Shown in pieces: positions 11,163-24,467 of a DNA stretch of 64,000 nt. The DNA is taken from contig JAOHSH010000002.1 of the NCBI GenBank assembly GCA_028122555.1, forward strand, positions 1-64,000, written 5' to 3'. Below the pieces are notes generated by a model. The model had not been told where the DNA came from and did not search any database. It was given only the letters and a program-made list of their open reading frames with translations. This stretch comes from Methylophilaceae bacterium. Lineage in GTDB: Bacteria > Pseudomonadota > Gammaproteobacteria > Burkholderiales > Methylophilaceae. The position numbers and the translations under genes were made by a program. Numbering within the stretch: the first letter of the stretch is position 1; every line of letters begins with the position of its first letter.

Positions 11163-14100
11163 TTACTTTGTTGGCTCCTTAATTTCTAAATCATTATCGA
11201 CAGATTCTTGAGTTTTTCCTTCATCACTCTCAGTTTCCGACTCATCATTTTTGACAGATGGGACAAAAGCCTCTTCTGCTTTCTCTAAATTACTCATTTC
11301 ACCATCTACACTATCAACTTTTTCATTTTTTGCATCAGCAAATTCTTTTCTATTGTCATGATAGGCCTGCCCAGTTCCTGCAGGAATTAGTCGACCAACA
11401 ATTACATTCTCTTTTAGTCCTCTTAGATGATCTCGTTTTCCAAGAATTGCAGCTTCAGTTAGAACACGAGTAGTTTCTTGGAAAGATGCTGCAGAAATAA
11501 ATGAATCTGTTGAAAGTGATGCTTTTGTAATACCTTTTAAAATAGGTTCGAATTCAGCTTCTTTTTTCTTATTAGCTCTCATATCGTCATTTACTTTAAA
11601 TACTTCTGCACGTTCTACCTCTTCACCATTGATAAATGAAGTATCTCCAGCTTTAGTAACTCTTACTCGTCTGAGCATTTGTCTTACAATCACTTCAATA
11701 TGTTTATCGTTTATTTTTACGCCTTGTAATCTATAAACATCTTGTACTTCATCGATGATATATCTTGCAAGAGCTTCCCTACCTTGAAGTCTTAGAATAT
11801 CAGCTGGATCAGCTGGACCATCAACAATAACTTCACCTTTAGTAACAACTTGACCATCATGTGCTGTTACATGTTTATCTTTAGGGATCAAAAATTCACT
11901 TACTTCTCCGTCTGAATCTGTTATTACTAAACGTTGTTTACCCTTAGTGTCCTTACCAAAAGAAACGGTACCAGTATTTTCAGCTAGGACGCCCGCATCC
12001 TTAGGAGAGCGTGCTTCAAACAACTCTGCCACTCTAGGTAAGCCTCCAGTAATATCTCTGGTTTTAGAAGATTCTTGAGGAATTCTTGCTATGATGTCAC
12101 CTTTCTTAACTTCTTGATTTTCTGTAACAGTTATGATGTATCCAAGTTGGAAGGTTATATTAACTGTTTTATCAGTTTCATTTATTTTTACTTCTTTTCC
12201 TTTGGTATCTACAAGTTTCATTTGTGGCCTTAGTCCTTTTGATTGACCAGCTTTTTGTTTAGACTCCTTAACCTCAAGTGTTGATAATCCAGTAACGTCA
12301 TCTATTTTTTTCTCAACGGTTACACCTTCTTCAACATTCTCTAATTTTGCAATTCCATCATGTTCAGAAATAATTGGTCTATTATGAGGGTCCCAGGTAG
12401 CCATCACCATTCCAGCTTTTACAATTTGAGCATCATCTGCTAGCAAAGTTGCGCCGTAAGGAACTTTATGTGATTCTCGCTCTCTCCCAGTCTCATCTTC
12501 AATAATGAATTCTCCTTTTCTTGAAACAACTACTTTTTCACCATTAGCATTTGTAACTAAATTCATTGCTTTATATCTAACTGAACCAGCAGCTTTATTT
12601 TCTATTTGACTTACAGATGCTGCCCTTGAGACTGCCCCACCAATATGAAATGTTCTCATAGTAAGCTGTGTTCCAGGCTCGCCAATTGATTGAGCTGCAA
12701 TTACTCCAACTGCCTCTCCTTTGTTGATTAAATTACCTCTACCAAGATCTCTTCCATAACATTTAGCACAAATTCCGTAGCGAGTCTTACAAGTAAGGGC
12801 AGTTCTAACAGTTACTTCATCTATACCAAGAGTCTCAATTTTTTCAACCTCATCCTCTCCCAAAAGAACACCTGCATTGTAGAGAATTTCTTGTGTCTCT
12901 GGATTTATTATATCGAAGGCAGTAACTCTACCTAAGATTCTGTCACCAAGAGGAGTAACAGTCTCCCCACCTTTAACTAATGCTTTAGTTAGAAGTCCTT
13001 CATCCGTTCCACAATCCAGTTCCGTAACTACAAGGTCTTGAGTTACATCAACTAATCTTCTCGTTAAATAACCAGAGTTTGCGGTTTTAAGTGCTGTATC
13101 TGCTAAACCTTTTCGTGCTCCGTGAGTAGATATAAAATATTGCAAAACATTTAATCCATCACGAAAGTTTGCTGTAATAGGGGTCTCTATAATTGAGCCA
13201 TCAGGTCTAGCCATTAATCCTCGCATTCCAGCTAACTGCCTAACTTGAGCTGCGGAACCCCTAGCACCTGAATCTGCCATCATATAAATAGCATTAAATG
13301 ATTCCTGACGAATTGGATTTCCATTCTCCATCATTAATTTTCCATCTTCATCAACTACAGATTCATCCTGCAATTGAGACATCATTGCATCAGCAACTTT
13401 ATCGCCTGTTCGACCCCATATATCTACAACTTTATTATATCTCTCACCTTGTGTAACAAGTCCAGAAGAATACTGATCTTCAATTTCTTGAACCTCAGAC
13501 CTTGCATCCTCAAGTAATTGTTCTTTTTCAGGTGGTATCTTCATGTCATGAACAGTAATGGACATACCTGATTTTGTTGCATATTTATAACCCATATTTT
13601 TCAAGTTATCTGCAAGAATTACTGTATCTCGAATTCCTATTTTTCTGAATGCAACATTAATAAGTGTTGATATTTCTTTCTTCTTTAAACTCTTATTAAT
13701 TAAATCAAAGGGTAATCCAGCTGGTAAAATCTCTGATAATAAAGCTCTACCAACAGTTGTTTCATATCTATTTACTTTTAAAGTAGTACTTCCATCAAAA
13801 TTTAATTCATGTTCACTAATTCTTACTGTAACTTTCGAATGAAGAGAAGCGCTTCCGTTATCATATGCACGCCTTACTTCATCAACATCAGAAAATTTCA
13901 TATTTTTTCCTTTTGCTGAAATTTTCTCTCTAGTTAAATAATAAAGTCCTAAAACAATATCCTGTGAAGGCACAATGATTGGTTCACCATTCGCAGGTGA
14001 TAAAATATTATTAGATGCCAACATTAGTGTTCTCGCTTCCATTTGCGCCTCAAGCGATAAAGGAACATGGACAGCCATTTGATCGCCATCAAAATCTGCA

Positions 14101-15476
14101 TTAAAAGCAGCACAAACTAATGGGTGGAGTTGAATCGCTTTACCTTCTATTAATACTGGCTCAAAAGCCTGAATACCTAATCTATGAAGAGTTGGTGCTC
14201 TATTTAAAAGTACTGGATGCTCTCTAATTACATCTTCTAGAATATCCCATACTTCTGGTCCTTCTTCCTCTACCTTTTTCTTCGCTGCCTTTATGGTAGT
14301 CGCTAATCCTAGCATTTCTAATTTATTAAAAATAAAAGGCTTAAATAATTCCAGTGCCATTTTTTTTGGTAATCCACATTGATGTAATTTTAATTGAGGG
14401 CCAACAACAATTACCGAACGCCCAGAATAATCAACTCTCTTTCCTAATAAATTCTGTCTAAATCGACCACCTTTCCCTTTAATCATATCTGCTAATGATT
14501 TTAGTGGCCTTTTATTTGCACCAGTCATTACCTTTCCACGTCGACCATTATCAAGTAAAGAATCAACAGACTCCTGCAACATTCTCTTTTCATTTTTTAC
14601 AATAATTTCAGGCGCTCTTAAATCAAGTAAACGACGAAGACGATTATTTCTATTAATAACTCTTCGATATAAATCATTCAAATCAGATGTCGCGAATCTT
14701 CCACCATCAAGAGGAACTAATGGTCTTAACTCAGGAGGTAATACGGGTAAAATATCTAAAATCATCCATTCTGGTTTAATTTTAGAATGCTTAAAAGCTT
14801 CTAAAACTTTCAATCTTTTTGCAAGTTTTTTTTGCTTAGCTTCAGAGCTAGTCGCTTTTAATTCGTCATGTAATTCATCACATACTTCACTAATTTTAAT
14901 TGATTTTAAAAGTTCTTTGACTCCTGCAGCTCCCATTACAGCAGTGAATCCATCTCCATATTCTTCCTGTTTAGACAAATAGTCATCTTCAGAAAGCAAT
15001 TGACCCTTTTTAAGCTCTGGAACCATCATGGGATCAGTTACCATATATGCTTCAAAATATAGAACTCTTTCAATATCTCTTAAAGGAATATCAAGAACCA
15101 TTCCTAAGCGACTTGGTAAACTCTTAAGAAACCAAATATGTGCAACAGGACTTGCAAGATCAATATGCCCCATTCGCTCTCGTCTTACCTTTGATAAAGT
15201 AACTTCAACGCCACATTTTTCACAAATAACTCCTCGATGCTTTAACCTTTTATACTTTCCACACAAACATTCATAATCTTTTGTTGGTCCAAAAATTTTT
15301 GCACAGAAAAGACCATCTCTTTCTGGCTTAAAAGTTCTATAGTTAATAGTTTCTGGTTTTTTTACTTCACCAAAAGACCAAGCCCTTATTTGTTCCGGAG
15401 ACGCCAATGCAATTTTAATTGCATCAAATTCTTGTTGCTGTGTAGTCTGTTTAAATAGATCTAGTAATGCTTTCAT
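11163..15476 (-). CDS. rpoC: DNA-directed RNA polymerase subunit beta'
   Basis: [16 protein letters not shown] motif; [23 protein letters not shown] zinc finger. Confidence 0.99.
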   Translation of the reverse strand: MKALLDLFKQTTQQQEFDAIKIALASPEQIRAWSFGEVKKPETINYRTFKPERDGLFCAKIFGPTKDYECLCGKYKRLKHRGVICEKCGVEVTLSKVRRERMGHIDLASPVAHIWFLKSLPSRLGMVLDIPLRDIERVLYFEAYMVTDPMMVPELKKGQLLSEDDYLSKQEEYGDGFTAVMGAAGVKELLKSIKISEVCDELHDELKATSSEAKQKKLAKRLKVLEAFKHSKIKPEWMILDILPVLPPELRPLVPLDGGRFATSDLNDLYRRVINRNNRLRRLLDLRAPEIIVKNEKRMLQESVDSLLDNGRRGKVMTGANKRPLKSLADMIKGKGGRFRQNLLGKRVDYSGRSVIVVGPQLKLHQCGLPKKMALELFKPFIFNKLEMLGLATTIKAAKKKVEEEGPEVWDILEDVIREHPVLLNRAPTLHRLGIQAFEPVLIEGKAIQLHPLVCAAFNADFDGDQMAVHVPLSLEAQMEARTLMLASNNILSPANGEPIIVPSQDIVLGLYYLTREKISAKGKNMKFSDVDEVRRAYDNGSASLHSKVTVRISEHELNFDGSTTLKVNRYETTVGRALLSEILPAGLPFDLINKSLKKKEISTLINVAFRKIGIRDTVILADNLKNMGYKYATKSGMSITVHDMKIPPEKEQLLEDARSEVQEIEDQYSSGLVTQGERYNKVVDIWGRTGDKVADAMMSQLQDESVVDEDGKLMMENGNPIRQESFNAIYMMADSGARGSAAQVRQLAGMRGLMARPDGSIIETPITANFRDGLNVLQYFISTHGARKGLADTALKTANSGYLTRRLVDVTQDLVVTELDCGTDEGLLTKALVKGGETVTPLGDRILGRVTAFDIINPETQEILYNAGVLLGEDEVEKIETLGIDEVTVRTALTCKTRYGICAKCYGRDLGRGNLINKGEAVGVIAAQSIGEPGTQLTMRTFHIGGAVSRAASVSQIENKAAGSVRYKAMNLVTNANGEKVVVSRKGEFIIEDETGRERESHKVPYGATLLADDAQIVKAGMVMATWDPHNRPIISEHDGIAKLENVEEGVTVEKKIDDVTGLSTLEVKESKQKAGQSKGLRPQMKLVDTKGKEVKINETDKTVNITFQLGYIITVTENQEVKKGDIIARIPQESSKTRDITGGLPRVAELFEARSPKDAGVLAENTGTVSFGKDTKGKQRLVITDSDGEVSEFLIPKDKHVTAHDGQVVTKGEVIVDGPADPADILRLQGREALARYIIDEVQDVYRLQGVKINDKHIEVIVRQMLRRVRVTKAGDTSFINGEEVERAEVFKVNDDMRANKKKEAEFEPILKGITKASLSTDSFISAASFQETTRVLTEAAILGKRDHLRGLKENVIVGRLIPAGTGQAYHDNRKEFADAKNEKVDSVDGEMSNLEKAEEAFVPSVKNDESETESDEGKTQESVDNDLEIKEPTK

Positions 15477-15487
15477 ATGTGATCTCC

Positions 15488-18400
15488 TTAGTTTCTATCT
15501 AGGTCAATATCAATTGCTAATGAACGAATTTCTTTGGTCAAAACATTAAATGATTCTGGCATGCCTGCATCTATCTTATGTTCGCCTTTGACAATATTTT
15601 CATATACTTTCGTTCTTCCTATTACATCATCCGATTTAACAGTGAGCATTTCTTGAAGTGTGTAAGAAGCTCCGTATGATTCCAAAGCCCATACCTCCAT
15701 CTCGCCAAATCGTTGGCCACCAAATTGAGCTTTACCCCCCAAAGGTTGTTGTGTTACAAGCGAATATGGTCCTGTTGATCTAGCATGCATTTTATCGTCA
15801 ACCAAATGATGAAGTTTTAATACGTGCATATAGCCAACTGTTACATTTCTTTCAAAAGGTTCGCCAGTTCTACCATCATATAACTTTACTTGTGTTTTTT
15901 TTGATGAAAAATCTAATAGCTTAGTGTGTTCGCTATCATCTGGGTAAGCCAAATCTAGCATGTACTGAATATCTGATTCTGCGCCACCATCAAAAACTGG
16001 AGTTGCGAAAGGAACGCCATCAGCTAAATTTGAAGCTAGCTCTTTCACTTCATCATCTTTTAATGATTTAATAGTTTCTACTTTACCAGATGATTCATTA
16101 TAAATTTTCTCGAGATAATTTCTAACTTCGGAAATTTTTTCTTCCCTTTGTAACATTTCATTTATTCTATCTCCAAGCCCTTTTGCAGCCCATCCTAAAT
16201 GAACTTCTAGAAGTTGTCCGATATTCATTCTTGATGGTAAACCAAGTGGATTTAAAACAATATCCAATGTTGTACCATCAGCCATGTAAGGCATATCTTC
16301 TTGTGGGGCAATTTTAGAAATTACACCCTTATTTCCGTGACGTCCTGCCATCTTATCACCTGGCTGAATTCTTCTTTTTACAGCCAAATAAACTTTAACC
16401 ATCTTCTGAACACCTGGCGGCAGTTCATCCCCTTGAGTTAATTTACGCTTCTTCTCCTCAAAACGATTATCAAATTCTTTTTTTGCTCTAATAAGATTTT
16501 CTTTTAATGTCTCTAGATTCTTTGAATCCTTATCATCTTTTAAACGAATATCAAACCATTCATATCTCTCAATTTCAGATAAGTTATCTTTATTTATTTT
16601 ATCTCCTTTTTTCAAAGGCTTTGGTCCGCCAACTATAGGTTTATTATTGATTGCTTTTTCAACTCTTGTAAAAATGTCTTCTTCAACAATTCTTTTTTGA
16701 TCATCTAAATCTTGTTGGTATGCTTCAAGCTGAGCAGTAATAATGGTTTCTGCACGATCATCTCTATCAATACCTTCACGAGTGAAAACTTGAACATCGA
16801 TAATTGTTCCTGACATACCTGACGGAACTCTCAAACTAGTATCCTTAACATCAGATGCTTTTTCACCGAAAATTGCTCTTAATAGTTTCTCTTCAGGGGT
16901 TAATTGTGTCTCACCTTTTGGAGTCACTTTACCAACTAAGACATCTCCAGCTTCTACTTCTGCACCAATATAAATGATGCCTGATTCATCAAGTCGTCCT
17001 AACATTCTTTCTGATAAATTTGAAATATCTTGGGTAATCTCTTCTGCTCCAAGTTTTGTATCTCTTGCTAATACTTGCATTTCTTCAATATGTATTGAAG
17101 TATATCTATCTTCTGCAACAACTTTTTCTGAAATTAAAATTGAATCTTCAAAATTATATCCATTCCAAGGCATAAAACCGATCAACATATTTTGACCAAG
17201 AGCAAGTTCACCAATGTCCGTTGATGCACCATCGGCAACAATATCTCCTCTCTGAATTTTTTCCCCTATCTTAACCAAAGGTTTCTGGTTGATAGTTGTG
17301 TTTTGATTTGATCGGGTATATTTTGTTAAATTATAAATATCTACACCAATTTCATCCTGAGCTGTTTCTTTCTCATTAACCTTAACAACGATTCTTCTTG
17401 AATCTACATAATCTACTATACCGCCTCGCTTTGCTTGAACAGTAGTTCCAGAATCAGTAGCTACAGTTCTCTCAATTCCCGTTCCCACCAAAGCCTTTTC
17501 TGCTCTCAAACATGGTACTGCCTGTCTTTGCATATTAGCGCCCATTAAGGCTCTATTTGCATCATCATGCTCTAAAAATGGAATTAATGAGGCAGCTACA
17601 GATACAATCTGCCCAGGTGCAACATCCATGTAATTAATTTTGTCGTTATCAGCCATAGTGAATTCATTTTTATATCTAGAAGATACGCGACTTTCTTTAA
17701 ATTTACTTTTATTATCTAATTCCGAATTAGCTTGAGCAATTGTATATTCACTTTCTTCAATTGCTGATAAATAGTCAATTTCAGCTGTTACTTTTCCATC
17801 AGCAACTTTTCTGTAAGGAGTTTCCAAAAACCCATATTCATTTGTTCTAGCATACAAAGCAAGAGAATTGATTAAACCAATATTTGGTCCTTCCGGAGTT
17901 TCAATTGGACAAACTCGGCCATAATGAGTTGAATGAACATCTCTAACTTCAAATCCAGCTCTTTCACGAGTCAACCCACCAGGACCCAGAGCAGAGACTC
18001 TTCTTTTATGAGTAATCTCTGATAATGGGTTTGTTTGATCCATAAATTGAGATAGTTGTGAAGAGCCAAAAAATTCCTTAATTGCACTTGCAATTGGTTT
18101 AGAATTTATCAGATCTGTAGGCATTAAGTTGTCTGCCTCTGCTTGACCTAGACGTTCTTTTACTGCTCGTTCAACTCTGACTAAACCAGTTCTAAATTGA
18201 TTTTCAACTAATTCGCCTACTGATCGAATACGGCGATTTCCAAGATGATCAATATCATCAATGTCCCCTCTAGTATTTTTCAATTCAACGAGAAGGCCAA
18301 CAACTGCTAAAATATCTTCATTTGATAATACTGGTGAACCAGTTACTCCTTTTTCCCCTGCAGCCTCATGAAATCGTTTTAGCCAATTAGCATATTGATC

Positions 18401-19660
18401 ATATACTTTAGGAAATGCCCTACGATTAAATTTCATTCTTCCTACGTTTGATAGATCATATCTGTCAGGATTAAAAAATAATCCTTCAAATAAAGATTTA
18501 ACTGAATCCTCTGTTGGAGGCTCACCAGGCCTCATCATTCTATATATAGCAACTTGAGCAGCATATTGATCTGGAACTTCATCTGTAGATAAAGTTTGTG
18601 ATATAAAATCACCGTGATCAAGGTCATTTGAATAAAGAATATTGAATGTTTCTGTTCCAGATTCAAGAATTTTCTCGAATAACTCTTCAGTAATTTCCGC
18701 ATTTGTTGCAGCAATAACTTCACCCGTTTCAGTATCTATAATTGCTTTAGCAATTTTTTTTCCTATATAATCAAGCGGAACTGCTGGCAAAATTAATGAA
18801 GCTTTATTTTGAATTTCTACAACATGTCTTGCAGTAATTCTTTTTTCCGAGGCTACAATTAGATTGCCTTTTTTGTCTTTATAATCTCTTTTTGCAATTT
18901 CACCCCTCAGTCTTTCAGGAACAACTTCAATTGAAGCTTTTTTGTTTTTTATATGAAATTTTTCAAAATCATAAAAGGTTGTTAGAATTTCTTCTGGTGA
19001 CAACCCTAAAGCTTTTAAAAGCGTTGTTACTGGCATCTTTCTCCTGCGATCAATTCTAAAATATAATAAGTCTTTAGGGTCAAACTCAAAATCTAACCAA
19101 GAACCACGATAAGGAATAATTCTTGCTGAAAATAAAAATTTTCCTGAACTGTGCGACTTTCCTTTGTCATGTTCAAAAAATACGCCAGGGCTACGATGTA
19201 ATTGAGAAACAATTGCTCTTTCTGTTCCGTTGATCACAAAAGATCCATTTTGTGTCATCAAGGGAATTTTTCCCATATAAACTTCTTCTTCTTTTGTGTC
19301 TTTAATTACTTTTTTATCGCCAGATTCTCGATCATATATAGTTAAAAGTACTTTAACTTTTAGAACAACTTCGTATGTTAACCCTCTTTGTTGGCATTCT
19401 TTTACTTCAAACTCTTCCTTTCCTAAGGTATAACTTACAAAATCAAGTCTTGCAAAACCTGCATGGCTTGAAATTGGAAAAAGTGTATTAAAAGTTGACT
19501 GTAAGCCTGAATCAGTTCGATCTTCTGGTTTAATTTCTTCTTGAAGAAAAGCCTTATATGACTCAAGTTGAAGTGCTAAAAGATAAGGTATATCTAATAC
19601 AGTCTCTCTTTTTGCAAAACTTTTTCTAATACGTTTTTTTTCAGTAAAGGAATAACTCAT
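15488..19660 (-). CDS. rpoB: DNA-directed RNA polymerase subunit beta
   Basis: [18 protein letters not shown] start at 19660, shorter than the track ORF to 19693, which would begin at TTG inside a hairpin. Confidence 0.98.
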   Translation of the reverse strand: MSYSFTEKKRIRKSFAKRETVLDIPYLLALQLESYKAFLQEEIKPEDRTDSGLQSTFNTLFPISSHAGFARLDFVSYTLGKEEFEVKECQQRGLTYEVVLKVKVLLTIYDRESGDKKVIKDTKEEEVYMGKIPLMTQNGSFVINGTERAIVSQLHRSPGVFFEHDKGKSHSSGKFLFSARIIPYRGSWLDFEFDPKDLLYFRIDRRRKMPVTTLLKALGLSPEEILTTFYDFEKFHIKNKKASIEVVPERLRGEIAKRDYKDKKGNLIVASEKRITARHVVEIQNKASLILPAVPLDYIGKKIAKAIIDTETGEVIAATNAEITEELFEKILESGTETFNILYSNDLDHGDFISQTLSTDEVPDQYAAQVAIYRMMRPGEPPTEDSVKSLFEGLFFNPDRYDLSNVGRMKFNRRAFPKVYDQYANWLKRFHEAAGEKGVTGSPVLSNEDILAVVGLLVELKNTRGDIDDIDHLGNRRIRSVGELVENQFRTGLVRVERAVKERLGQAEADNLMPTDLINSKPIASAIKEFFGSSQLSQFMDQTNPLSEITHKRRVSALGPGGLTRERAGFEVRDVHSTHYGRVCPIETPEGPNIGLINSLALYARTNEYGFLETPYRKVADGKVTAEIDYLSAIEESEYTIAQANSELDNKSKFKESRVSSRYKNEFTMADNDKINYMDVAPGQIVSVAASLIPFLEHDDANRALMGANMQRQAVPCLRAEKALVGTGIERTVATDSGTTVQAKRGGIVDYVDSRRIVVKVNEKETAQDEIGVDIYNLTKYTRSNQNTTINQKPLVKIGEKIQRGDIVADGASTDIGELALGQNMLIGFMPWNGYNFEDSILISEKVVAEDRYTSIHIEEMQVLARDTKLGAEEITQDISNLSERMLGRLDESGIIYIGAEVEAGDVLVGKVTPKGETQLTPEEKLLRAIFGEKASDVKDTSLRVPSGMSGTIIDVQVFTREGIDRDDRAETIITAQLEAYQQDLDDQKRIVEEDIFTRVEKAINNKPIVGGPKPLKKGDKINKDNLSEIERYEWFDIRLKDDKDSKNLETLKENLIRAKKEFDNRFEEKKRKLTQGDELPPGVQKMVKVYLAVKRRIQPGDKMAGRHGNKGVISKIAPQEDMPYMADGTTLDIVLNPLGLPSRMNIGQLLEVHLGWAAKGLGDRINEMLQREEKISEVRNYLEKIYNESSGKVETIKSLKDDEVKELASNLADGVPFATPVFDGGAESDIQYMLDLAYPDDSEHTKLLDFSSKKTQVKLYDGRTGEPFERNVTVGYMHVLKLHHLVDDKMHARSTGPYSLVTQQPLGGKAQFGGQRFGEMEVWALESYGASYTLQEMLTVKSDDVIGRTKVYENIVKGEHKIDAGMPESFNVLTKEIRSLAIDIDLDRN

Positions 19661-19682
19661 TGCATCTCCAAGGTTTATGAAT

Positions 19683-19723
19683 TTATATAACAAAAAACTA
19701 ATAATTAATTTCTTGTTATATAA
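19683..19723 (-). promoter_or_regulatory. Hairpin in rpoB 5' leader
   Basis: ttatataacaa / ttgttatataa 11-bp perfect inverted repeat, 19-nt loop. Confidence 0.5.
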
Positions 19724-19733
19724 AATCTGTTAT

Positions 19734-19780
19734 CAAAAATAAATGAAGGTTACCTTTAATTTAATAAAAGGTAACCTTCA
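19734..19780 (-). terminator. Strong hairpin plus U-rich tract between rplL and rpoB (attenuator/terminator)
   Basis: tgaaggttaccttt / aaaggtaaccttca perfect 14-bp stem, 9-nt loop, then TTTATTTTTG on minus strand. Confidence 0.8.
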
Positions 19781-19792
19781 AATAAGATTAAA

Positions 19793-20173
19793 TTATTTCA
19801 ACTCGCCTGTTGCGCCAGCTTCAGTTAATTTTTTCAAAGCTTCTTCAGCAGAAGCTTTATCTAAAGTTTCTTTAACAACTTTAGGGGCTGCGTCAACAAT
19901 GTCTTTAGCTTCCTTTAGACCAAGGCCTGTAATTTCACGCACTGCTTTAATTACATTCACTTTGTTGTCACCAACACCAGTTAAGTGAAGATCAAACTCG
20001 CTCTTATCATCAGCAGCAGCTGCATCACCGCCACCGCTTGCTGCTGGAGCTGCTACTGCAGCAGCAGCGGCAGAAACACCAAACTTTTCTTCCATTTCTT
20101 TGATCAATTCTGATAAATCTAGAACTGACATATTACCTATACCTTCTAAAATATCTTCTTTTGAAATAGCCAT
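19793..20173 (-). CDS. rplL: 50S ribosomal protein L7/L12
   Basis: Ala-rich hinge; [36 protein letters not shown]. Confidence 0.98.
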   Translation of the reverse strand: MAISKEDILEGIGNMSVLDLSELIKEMEEKFGVSAAAAAVAAPAASGGGDAAAADDKSEFDLHLTGVGDNKVNVIKAVREITGLGLKEAKDIVDAAPKVVKETLDKASAEEALKKLTEAGATGELK

Positions 20174-20216
20174 ACTGTAATACTCCTAATAGTTTTAATT
20201 AAGTCTCATCAAAAAA

Positions 20217-20738
20217 TTATGCTGGTTTTTGATCTCGAACTGCAGCAATACCTCTTACAAATTTTGTTGGTACTTCGTTTAGTGTACGAACAAATTTTGA
20301 AATTGGTGCCTGTATAGTTCCCATCAATTTTGCCAATAATTCTTCTCGACTTGGTAAAGAAGCAAGAGCTTTAATTGCTCCAACATCTAGTTTTTTATTC
20401 GGCATTGCACCTGTTTTTATAGTAAATAAATTATTTGTCTTGGCGAAGTCATTTAATATCTTTGCCGCCGACACAGGATCTTCTGATATTCCAAATAATA
20501 AAGGGCCTACCATATCTTCTGATAGTGACGAAAATGGAGTATTCTCAACTGCTCTTTTAACTAATCTATTCTTAAGCACTTTAAGATAAACGCCAGATTT
20601 TCTTGCTTCTGCCCTTAGAATTGTCATATCTTGAACACCAACCCCACGATACTCTGCGAGTATCATAGATTGAGCATTCTCAATCTGCTTACTAACTTCA
20701 GCTACAACTACCTTCTTTTTTTCAAGATTCAGACTCAA
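20217..20738 (-). CDS. rplJ: 50S ribosomal protein L10
   Basis: [33 protein letters not shown]. Confidence 0.98.
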   Translation of the reverse strand: MSLNLEKKKVVVAEVSKQIENAQSMILAEYRGVGVQDMTILRAEARKSGVYLKVLKNRLVKRAVENTPFSSLSEDMVGPLLFGISEDPVSAAKILNDFAKTNNLFTIKTGAMPNKKLDVGAIKALASLPSREELLAKLMGTIQAPISKFVRTLNEVPTKFVRGIAAVRDQKPA

Positions 20739-20744
20739 GGTCTT

Positions 20745-20925
20745 CTCCTTACGTTAAATAAAAGCATTAGTTTCCTAATACTAAGTAAAACGACGACCTC
20801 TATCAGGATATTATCCTTAAGGGGATTCGCCATCTGCGTAGGTTTAATTATCTAAATTAAACTTTCGTACCTACGGTCTTTGATAACTTCATTGATAAAA
20901 TCACCAATGAACCCAAAGCTTTTAA
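20745..20925 (-). ncRNA. Putative L10 leader (L10(L12)4-binding rplJ 5' UTR)
   Basis: On minus strand ACCGTAGGTACGAAAGTTTAATT...AATTAAACCTACGCAGATGG, stem plus purine-rich internal loop just upstream of rplJ; boundaries approximate. Confidence 0.7.
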
Positions 20926-20948
20926 TTGTAGAAATATAAATTCTACAA
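20926..20948 (-). promoter_or_regulatory. Small hairpin between rplA and the L10 leader
   Basis: ttgtagaa / ttctacaa 8-bp inverted repeat, 7-nt loop. Confidence 0.4.
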
Positions 20949-20960
20949 AATTCATAAAAC

Positions 20961-21653
20961 TTAATTTAATAAGCTTGTTTGATCTATTCGAACTCCAACT
21001 CCCATTGAGCTTGAGACCGATAATTTTTTTATAAAAACACCTTTAGCATCTTTTGGCTTAGCTTTGCTTATTTCATCTAATAATGCCGCTAAATTTTCTT
21101 GTAATTGATCAGAGCTAAAAGAAGCTCGTCCAATTGTACAATGAATAATTCCTGCCTTATCAGTTCTATATTGAACTTGTCCCGCCTTTGCATTTTTTAC
21201 AGCTTTGTCAGTATCAGCTGTAACAGTTCCCACCTTAGGATTAGGCATTAATCCTCTTGGGCCCAATATTTGTCCTAAACTACCAACAATTCTCATAGCA
21301 TCAGGAGTAGCAATTACCACATCAAAATCCATAACTCCTTTTTTAACTTGCTCTGCTAAATCTTCAAATCCTACAACATCAGCACCTGCTTTTTTTGCTG
21401 ATTCTGCAGCTTCACCCTGAGCGAAAACTGCAACTCGAGTAGTTTTTCCTATTCCGTTAGGAAGTACTAACGCACCCCTAACTGCTTGATCTGATTTTTT
21501 GGAATCAATACCAAGATTTATAGCTGCATCTACAGATTCATCGAATTTAGCCTTAGCAGTATCTTTCACTAAATTAAGGCCATCTATAGTTGAATAAACT
21601 TTATCTCTATCGACTTTTTCTATTAAAGCTTTAAATCTTTTACTTATACTCAT
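20961..21653 (-). CDS. rplA: 50S ribosomal protein L1
   Basis: [16 protein letters not shown]. Confidence 0.98.
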   Translation of the reverse strand: MSISKRFKALIEKVDRDKVYSTIDGLNLVKDTAKAKFDESVDAAINLGIDSKKSDQAVRGALVLPNGIGKTTRVAVFAQGEAAESAKKAGADVVGFEDLAEQVKKGVMDFDVVIATPDAMRIVGSLGQILGPRGLMPNPKVGTVTADTDKAVKNAKAGQVQYRTDKAGIIHCTIGRASFSSDQLQENLAALLDEISKAKPKDAKGVFIKKLSVSSSMGVGVRIDQTSLLN

Positions 21654-22084
21654 TTTACGCCCTCCACTTCAATACCCATACTTCTTGCGCTACCTGCAAT
21701 AGTTCTAACTGCAGCATCCATATCGGCTGCTGTTAGGTCTGGCATTTTAGTTTTAGCAATTTCTTCTGCTTGCGCTCGTGTTATTTTTCCTACCTTATCA
21801 GTGTGAGGAACTGCTGAGCCCTTGTCTAACTTAGCTGCTTTTTTAAGCAAAATTGAAGCTGGCGATGTTTTCATAATAAAAGTAAAACTTTTATCTGAAA
21901 ATGCAGTAATCACAACAGGGATTGGTAAGCCTGGCTCAACACTTTGTGTTGCGGCATTAAATGCTTTACAAAAATCCATAATATTTAATCCACGTTGGCC
22001 CAAAGCTGGTCCAACAGGTGGACTAGGATTTGCCTTTCCAGCTGGTATTTGAAGCTTTATATAACCTTCAATTTTTTTTGCCAT
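21650..22084 (-). CDS. rplK: 50S ribosomal protein L11
   Basis: [34 protein letters not shown]. Confidence 0.98.
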   Translation of the reverse strand: MAKKIEGYIKLQIPAGKANPSPPVGPALGQRGLNIMDFCKAFNAATQSVEPGLPIPVVITAFSDKSFTFIMKTSPASILLKKAAKLDKGSAVPHTDKVGKITRAQAEEIAKTKMPDLTAADMDAAVRTIAGSARSMGIEVEGVK

Positions 22085-22147
22085 TTTCTTTACTCTCCTA
22101 AATTTTGGTTCAAACGCTTTTAAAAACTAAAAGCTCCCAAACAATTT

Positions 22148-22684
22148 TTAAATTTCTTTTTCGATCTGACCAAATTCTAGTTCAACTGGCGTAGCCCGAC
22201 CAAATATTACTACTGAAACCCTAAGTTTACTTTTTTCATAATCAATCGTGTCTACCGTGCCAGAGAAATCTTTAAAAGGCCCATCAACAACTCTTATTGA
22301 CTCACCAACCTCAAAAGTTAATTTTTGTGTCGGGTTTACTTTACTGTCATCCATTTTTTGCAAAATAGTATCAACTTCATTATTAGTAATTGGTGCTGGC
22401 TGTGTTCCACTACCACCGATGAAAGCCGTAACTTTAGGAGTACTTTTAACCAAATGCCAACTGTCATCATTCATTTCCATTTGTACTAATACATAGCTTG
22501 GATAGAGTCGTCTTTCAGTGACTTTTTTTTCTCCTGATTTCATTTCAACTACTTCCTCAACAGGAACTAATATCTCACCAAATTGATCGGCTATTTCAGA
22601 TTGAGCAATACGCTCTAATAGGCCTTTCTGCACAATTTTTTCATATCCAGAAAAAGCTTGAACTATGTACCAACGCTTTGACAT
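22148..22684 (-). CDS. nusG: Transcription termination/antitermination protein NusG
   Basis: RWYIVQAFSGYEKIVQKGL; KOW region VVDGPFKDFSGTV. Confidence 0.97.
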   Translation of the reverse strand: MSKRWYIVQAFSGYEKIVQKGLLERIAQSEIADQFGEILVPVEEVVEMKSGEKKVTERRLYPSYVLVQMEMNDDSWHLVKSTPKVTAFIGGSGTQPAPITNNEVDTILQKMDDSKVNPTQKLTFEVGESIRVVDGPFKDFSGTVDTIDYEKSKLRVSVVIFGRATPVELEFGQIEKEI

Positions 22685-23031
22685 TAATCACCCCGCCCTA
22701 ATAACAAATTTATAATATATGAAAAACTAATATCAATAAAAGCAAGAAATATAGCCATAATTACAACCAAAATAAAAACTATTAAAGTCATCTGAATAGT
22801 TTCTTTTCTAGTAGGCCAAACAACTTTCTTACCTTCTGTAATAGCCTCTCCCAAAAAACCAAAAGCTTGTTGGCCTTGTGGGGTTGTCCAAAAAACAGCA
22901 ATAAATGCGCCGATACCTGCTAATATAGATAAGATTCTTATCACTGTAGGTTGCTCAGAAAGCAAATAAAAACCTAGCAATCCAGCAACTAAAAGCAAAA
23001 ATGATAAGGCTAATCTGATATTAATATTCAT
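22684..23031 (-). CDS. secE: Preprotein translocase subunit SecE
   Basis: Start MNINIRLALSF at 23031; the track ORF start at 23082 lies inside tRNA-Trp; KKVVWPTRKETIQ motif. Confidence 0.95.
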   Translation of the reverse strand: MNINIRLALSFLLLVAGLLGFYLLSEQPTVIRILSILAGIGAFIAVFWTTPQGQQAFGFLGEAITEGKKVVWPTRKETIQMTLIVFILVVIMAIFLAFIDISFSYIINLLLGRGD

Positions 23032-23052
23032 TCCTACTTCATTCCTTTTTAT

Positions 23053-23128
23053 TGGCAGGCCAGGAGGGCTTCGAACCCCCAACCCTCGGTTTTGGAGACC
23101 GATACTCTACCAATTGAGCTACTGGCCT
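23053..23128 (-). tRNA. tRNA-Trp(CCA)
   Basis: AGGCCAGTAGCTCAATTGGTAGAGTATCGGTCTCCAAAACCGAGGGTTGGGGGTTCGAAGCCCTCCTGGCCTGCCA; CCA encoded. Confidence 0.97.
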
Positions 23129-23143
23129 AGGTTCAACTTATAC

Positions 23144-24358
23144 TCTATTCGATAACCTTTACTACAACACCAGAACCAACAGTCCTTCCGCCTTCACGAA
23201 TAGCGAATCTTAAACCTTCCTCCATAGCAATTGGAGCAATTAGTGTTCCAGTAATTGATACATTATCACCTGGCATTACCATTTCTGTTCCTTCTGGTAG
23301 TTCAACTGCACCAGTTACATCTGTTGTTCTGAAGTAAAATTGTGGTCGATATCCATTAAAAAATGGAGTATGCCTTCCACCCTCGTCTTTACTTAAGCAA
23401 TAAATTTCTGCTGTAAATTTAGTATGTGGCTTTATTGAGCCTGGTTTACATAGAACTTGACCGCGCTCTACTTCTTCTCTTTTTGTTCCTCGAAGTAATA
23501 CTCCTACATTATCTCCTGCTTGACCTTGATCAAGTAATTTACGGAACATCTCAACACCAGTACAAATTGTTTTTGTTGTATCTTTTAAGCCAACAATTTC
23601 AATTTCTTCATTAACTTTCACAACACCACGCTCAACACGACCAGTTACTACAGTACCTCGACCTTCTATTGAGAATACATCTTCTACCGGCATTATGAAG
23701 TCACCATCAATTGCTCTTTTTGGCTCTGGAATATAACTATCTAACGCTTCAGCTAATTTAAGAATTGCTGGTTCACCAATATCTGATGTATCACCTTCTA
23801 GTGCCTTAAGTGCTGAACCCATGATGATAGGGATATCATCACCTGGGAAATCATATTTACTAAGAAGTTCACGTACTTCCATTTCTACTAATTCAAGTAA
23901 TTCTGCGTCATCAACCATGTCAGCTTTATTTAAGAACACAACAATATGCGGCACACCAACTTGTCGTGATAAAAGAATATGTTCACGAGTTTGAGGCATT
24001 GGTCCGTCAGCAGCAGAACACACAAGTATTGCACCGTCCATTTGAGCGGCACCAGTTATCATATTTTTTACATAATCAGCATGGCCTGGACAGTCAACGT
24101 GAGCGTAATGTCGTTTTTCTGTTTCATATTCAACGTGTGAAGTATTAATTGTAATACCACGTGCTTTTTCTTCAGGGGCTGAATCAATTTCTGCAAAATC
24201 TTTTTTATCCCCACCAAATTTTTTTGTGAGTACAGTTGAGATTGCAGCTGTTAATGTAGTTTTCCCATGGTCAACGTGACCAATAGTGCCAACGTTAACA
24301 TGTGGTTTGGTACGCTCAAATTTACCTTTAGCCATAATATAATATCCTTAAAGTTACT
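23144..24358 (-). repeat. Copy 2 of about 1.2-kb direct repeat (tuf plus short 5' flank)
   Basis: Matches 6855-8069. Confidence 0.9.
23145..24335 (-). CDS. tuf: Elongation factor Tu (copy 2)
   Basis: Protein identical to copy 1. Confidence 0.99.
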   Translation of the reverse strand: MAKGKFERTKPHVNVGTIGHVDHGKTTLTAAISTVLTKKFGGDKKDFAEIDSAPEEKARGITINTSHVEYETEKRHYAHVDCPGHADYVKNMITGAAQMDGAILVCSAADGPMPQTREHILLSRQVGVPHIVVFLNKADMVDDAELLELVEMEVRELLSKYDFPGDDIPIIMGSALKALEGDTSDIGEPAILKLAEALDSYIPEPKRAIDGDFIMPVEDVFSIEGRGTVVTGRVERGVVKVNEEIEIVGLKDTTKTICTGVEMFRKLLDQGQAGDNVGVLLRGTKREEVERGQVLCKPGSIKPHTKFTAEIYCLSKDEGGRHTPFFNGYRPQFYFRTTDVTGAVELPEGTEMVMPGDNVSITGTLIAPIAMEEGLRFAIREGGRTVGSGVVVKVIE

Positions 24359-24375
24359 TCTTTATAAAAAACAAC

Positions 24376-24450
<75 letters not shown>

Positions 24451-24467
24451 CGATTCAAAAAAGAATC

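Noticed and set aside
18535-18723. 62-aa minus-strand ORF within rpoB
   Set aside because: Alternate frame of rpoB, low complexity
22684-23082. Extended secE start at 23082
   Set aside because: Would begin inside tRNA-Trp; start at 23031 fits SecE homology
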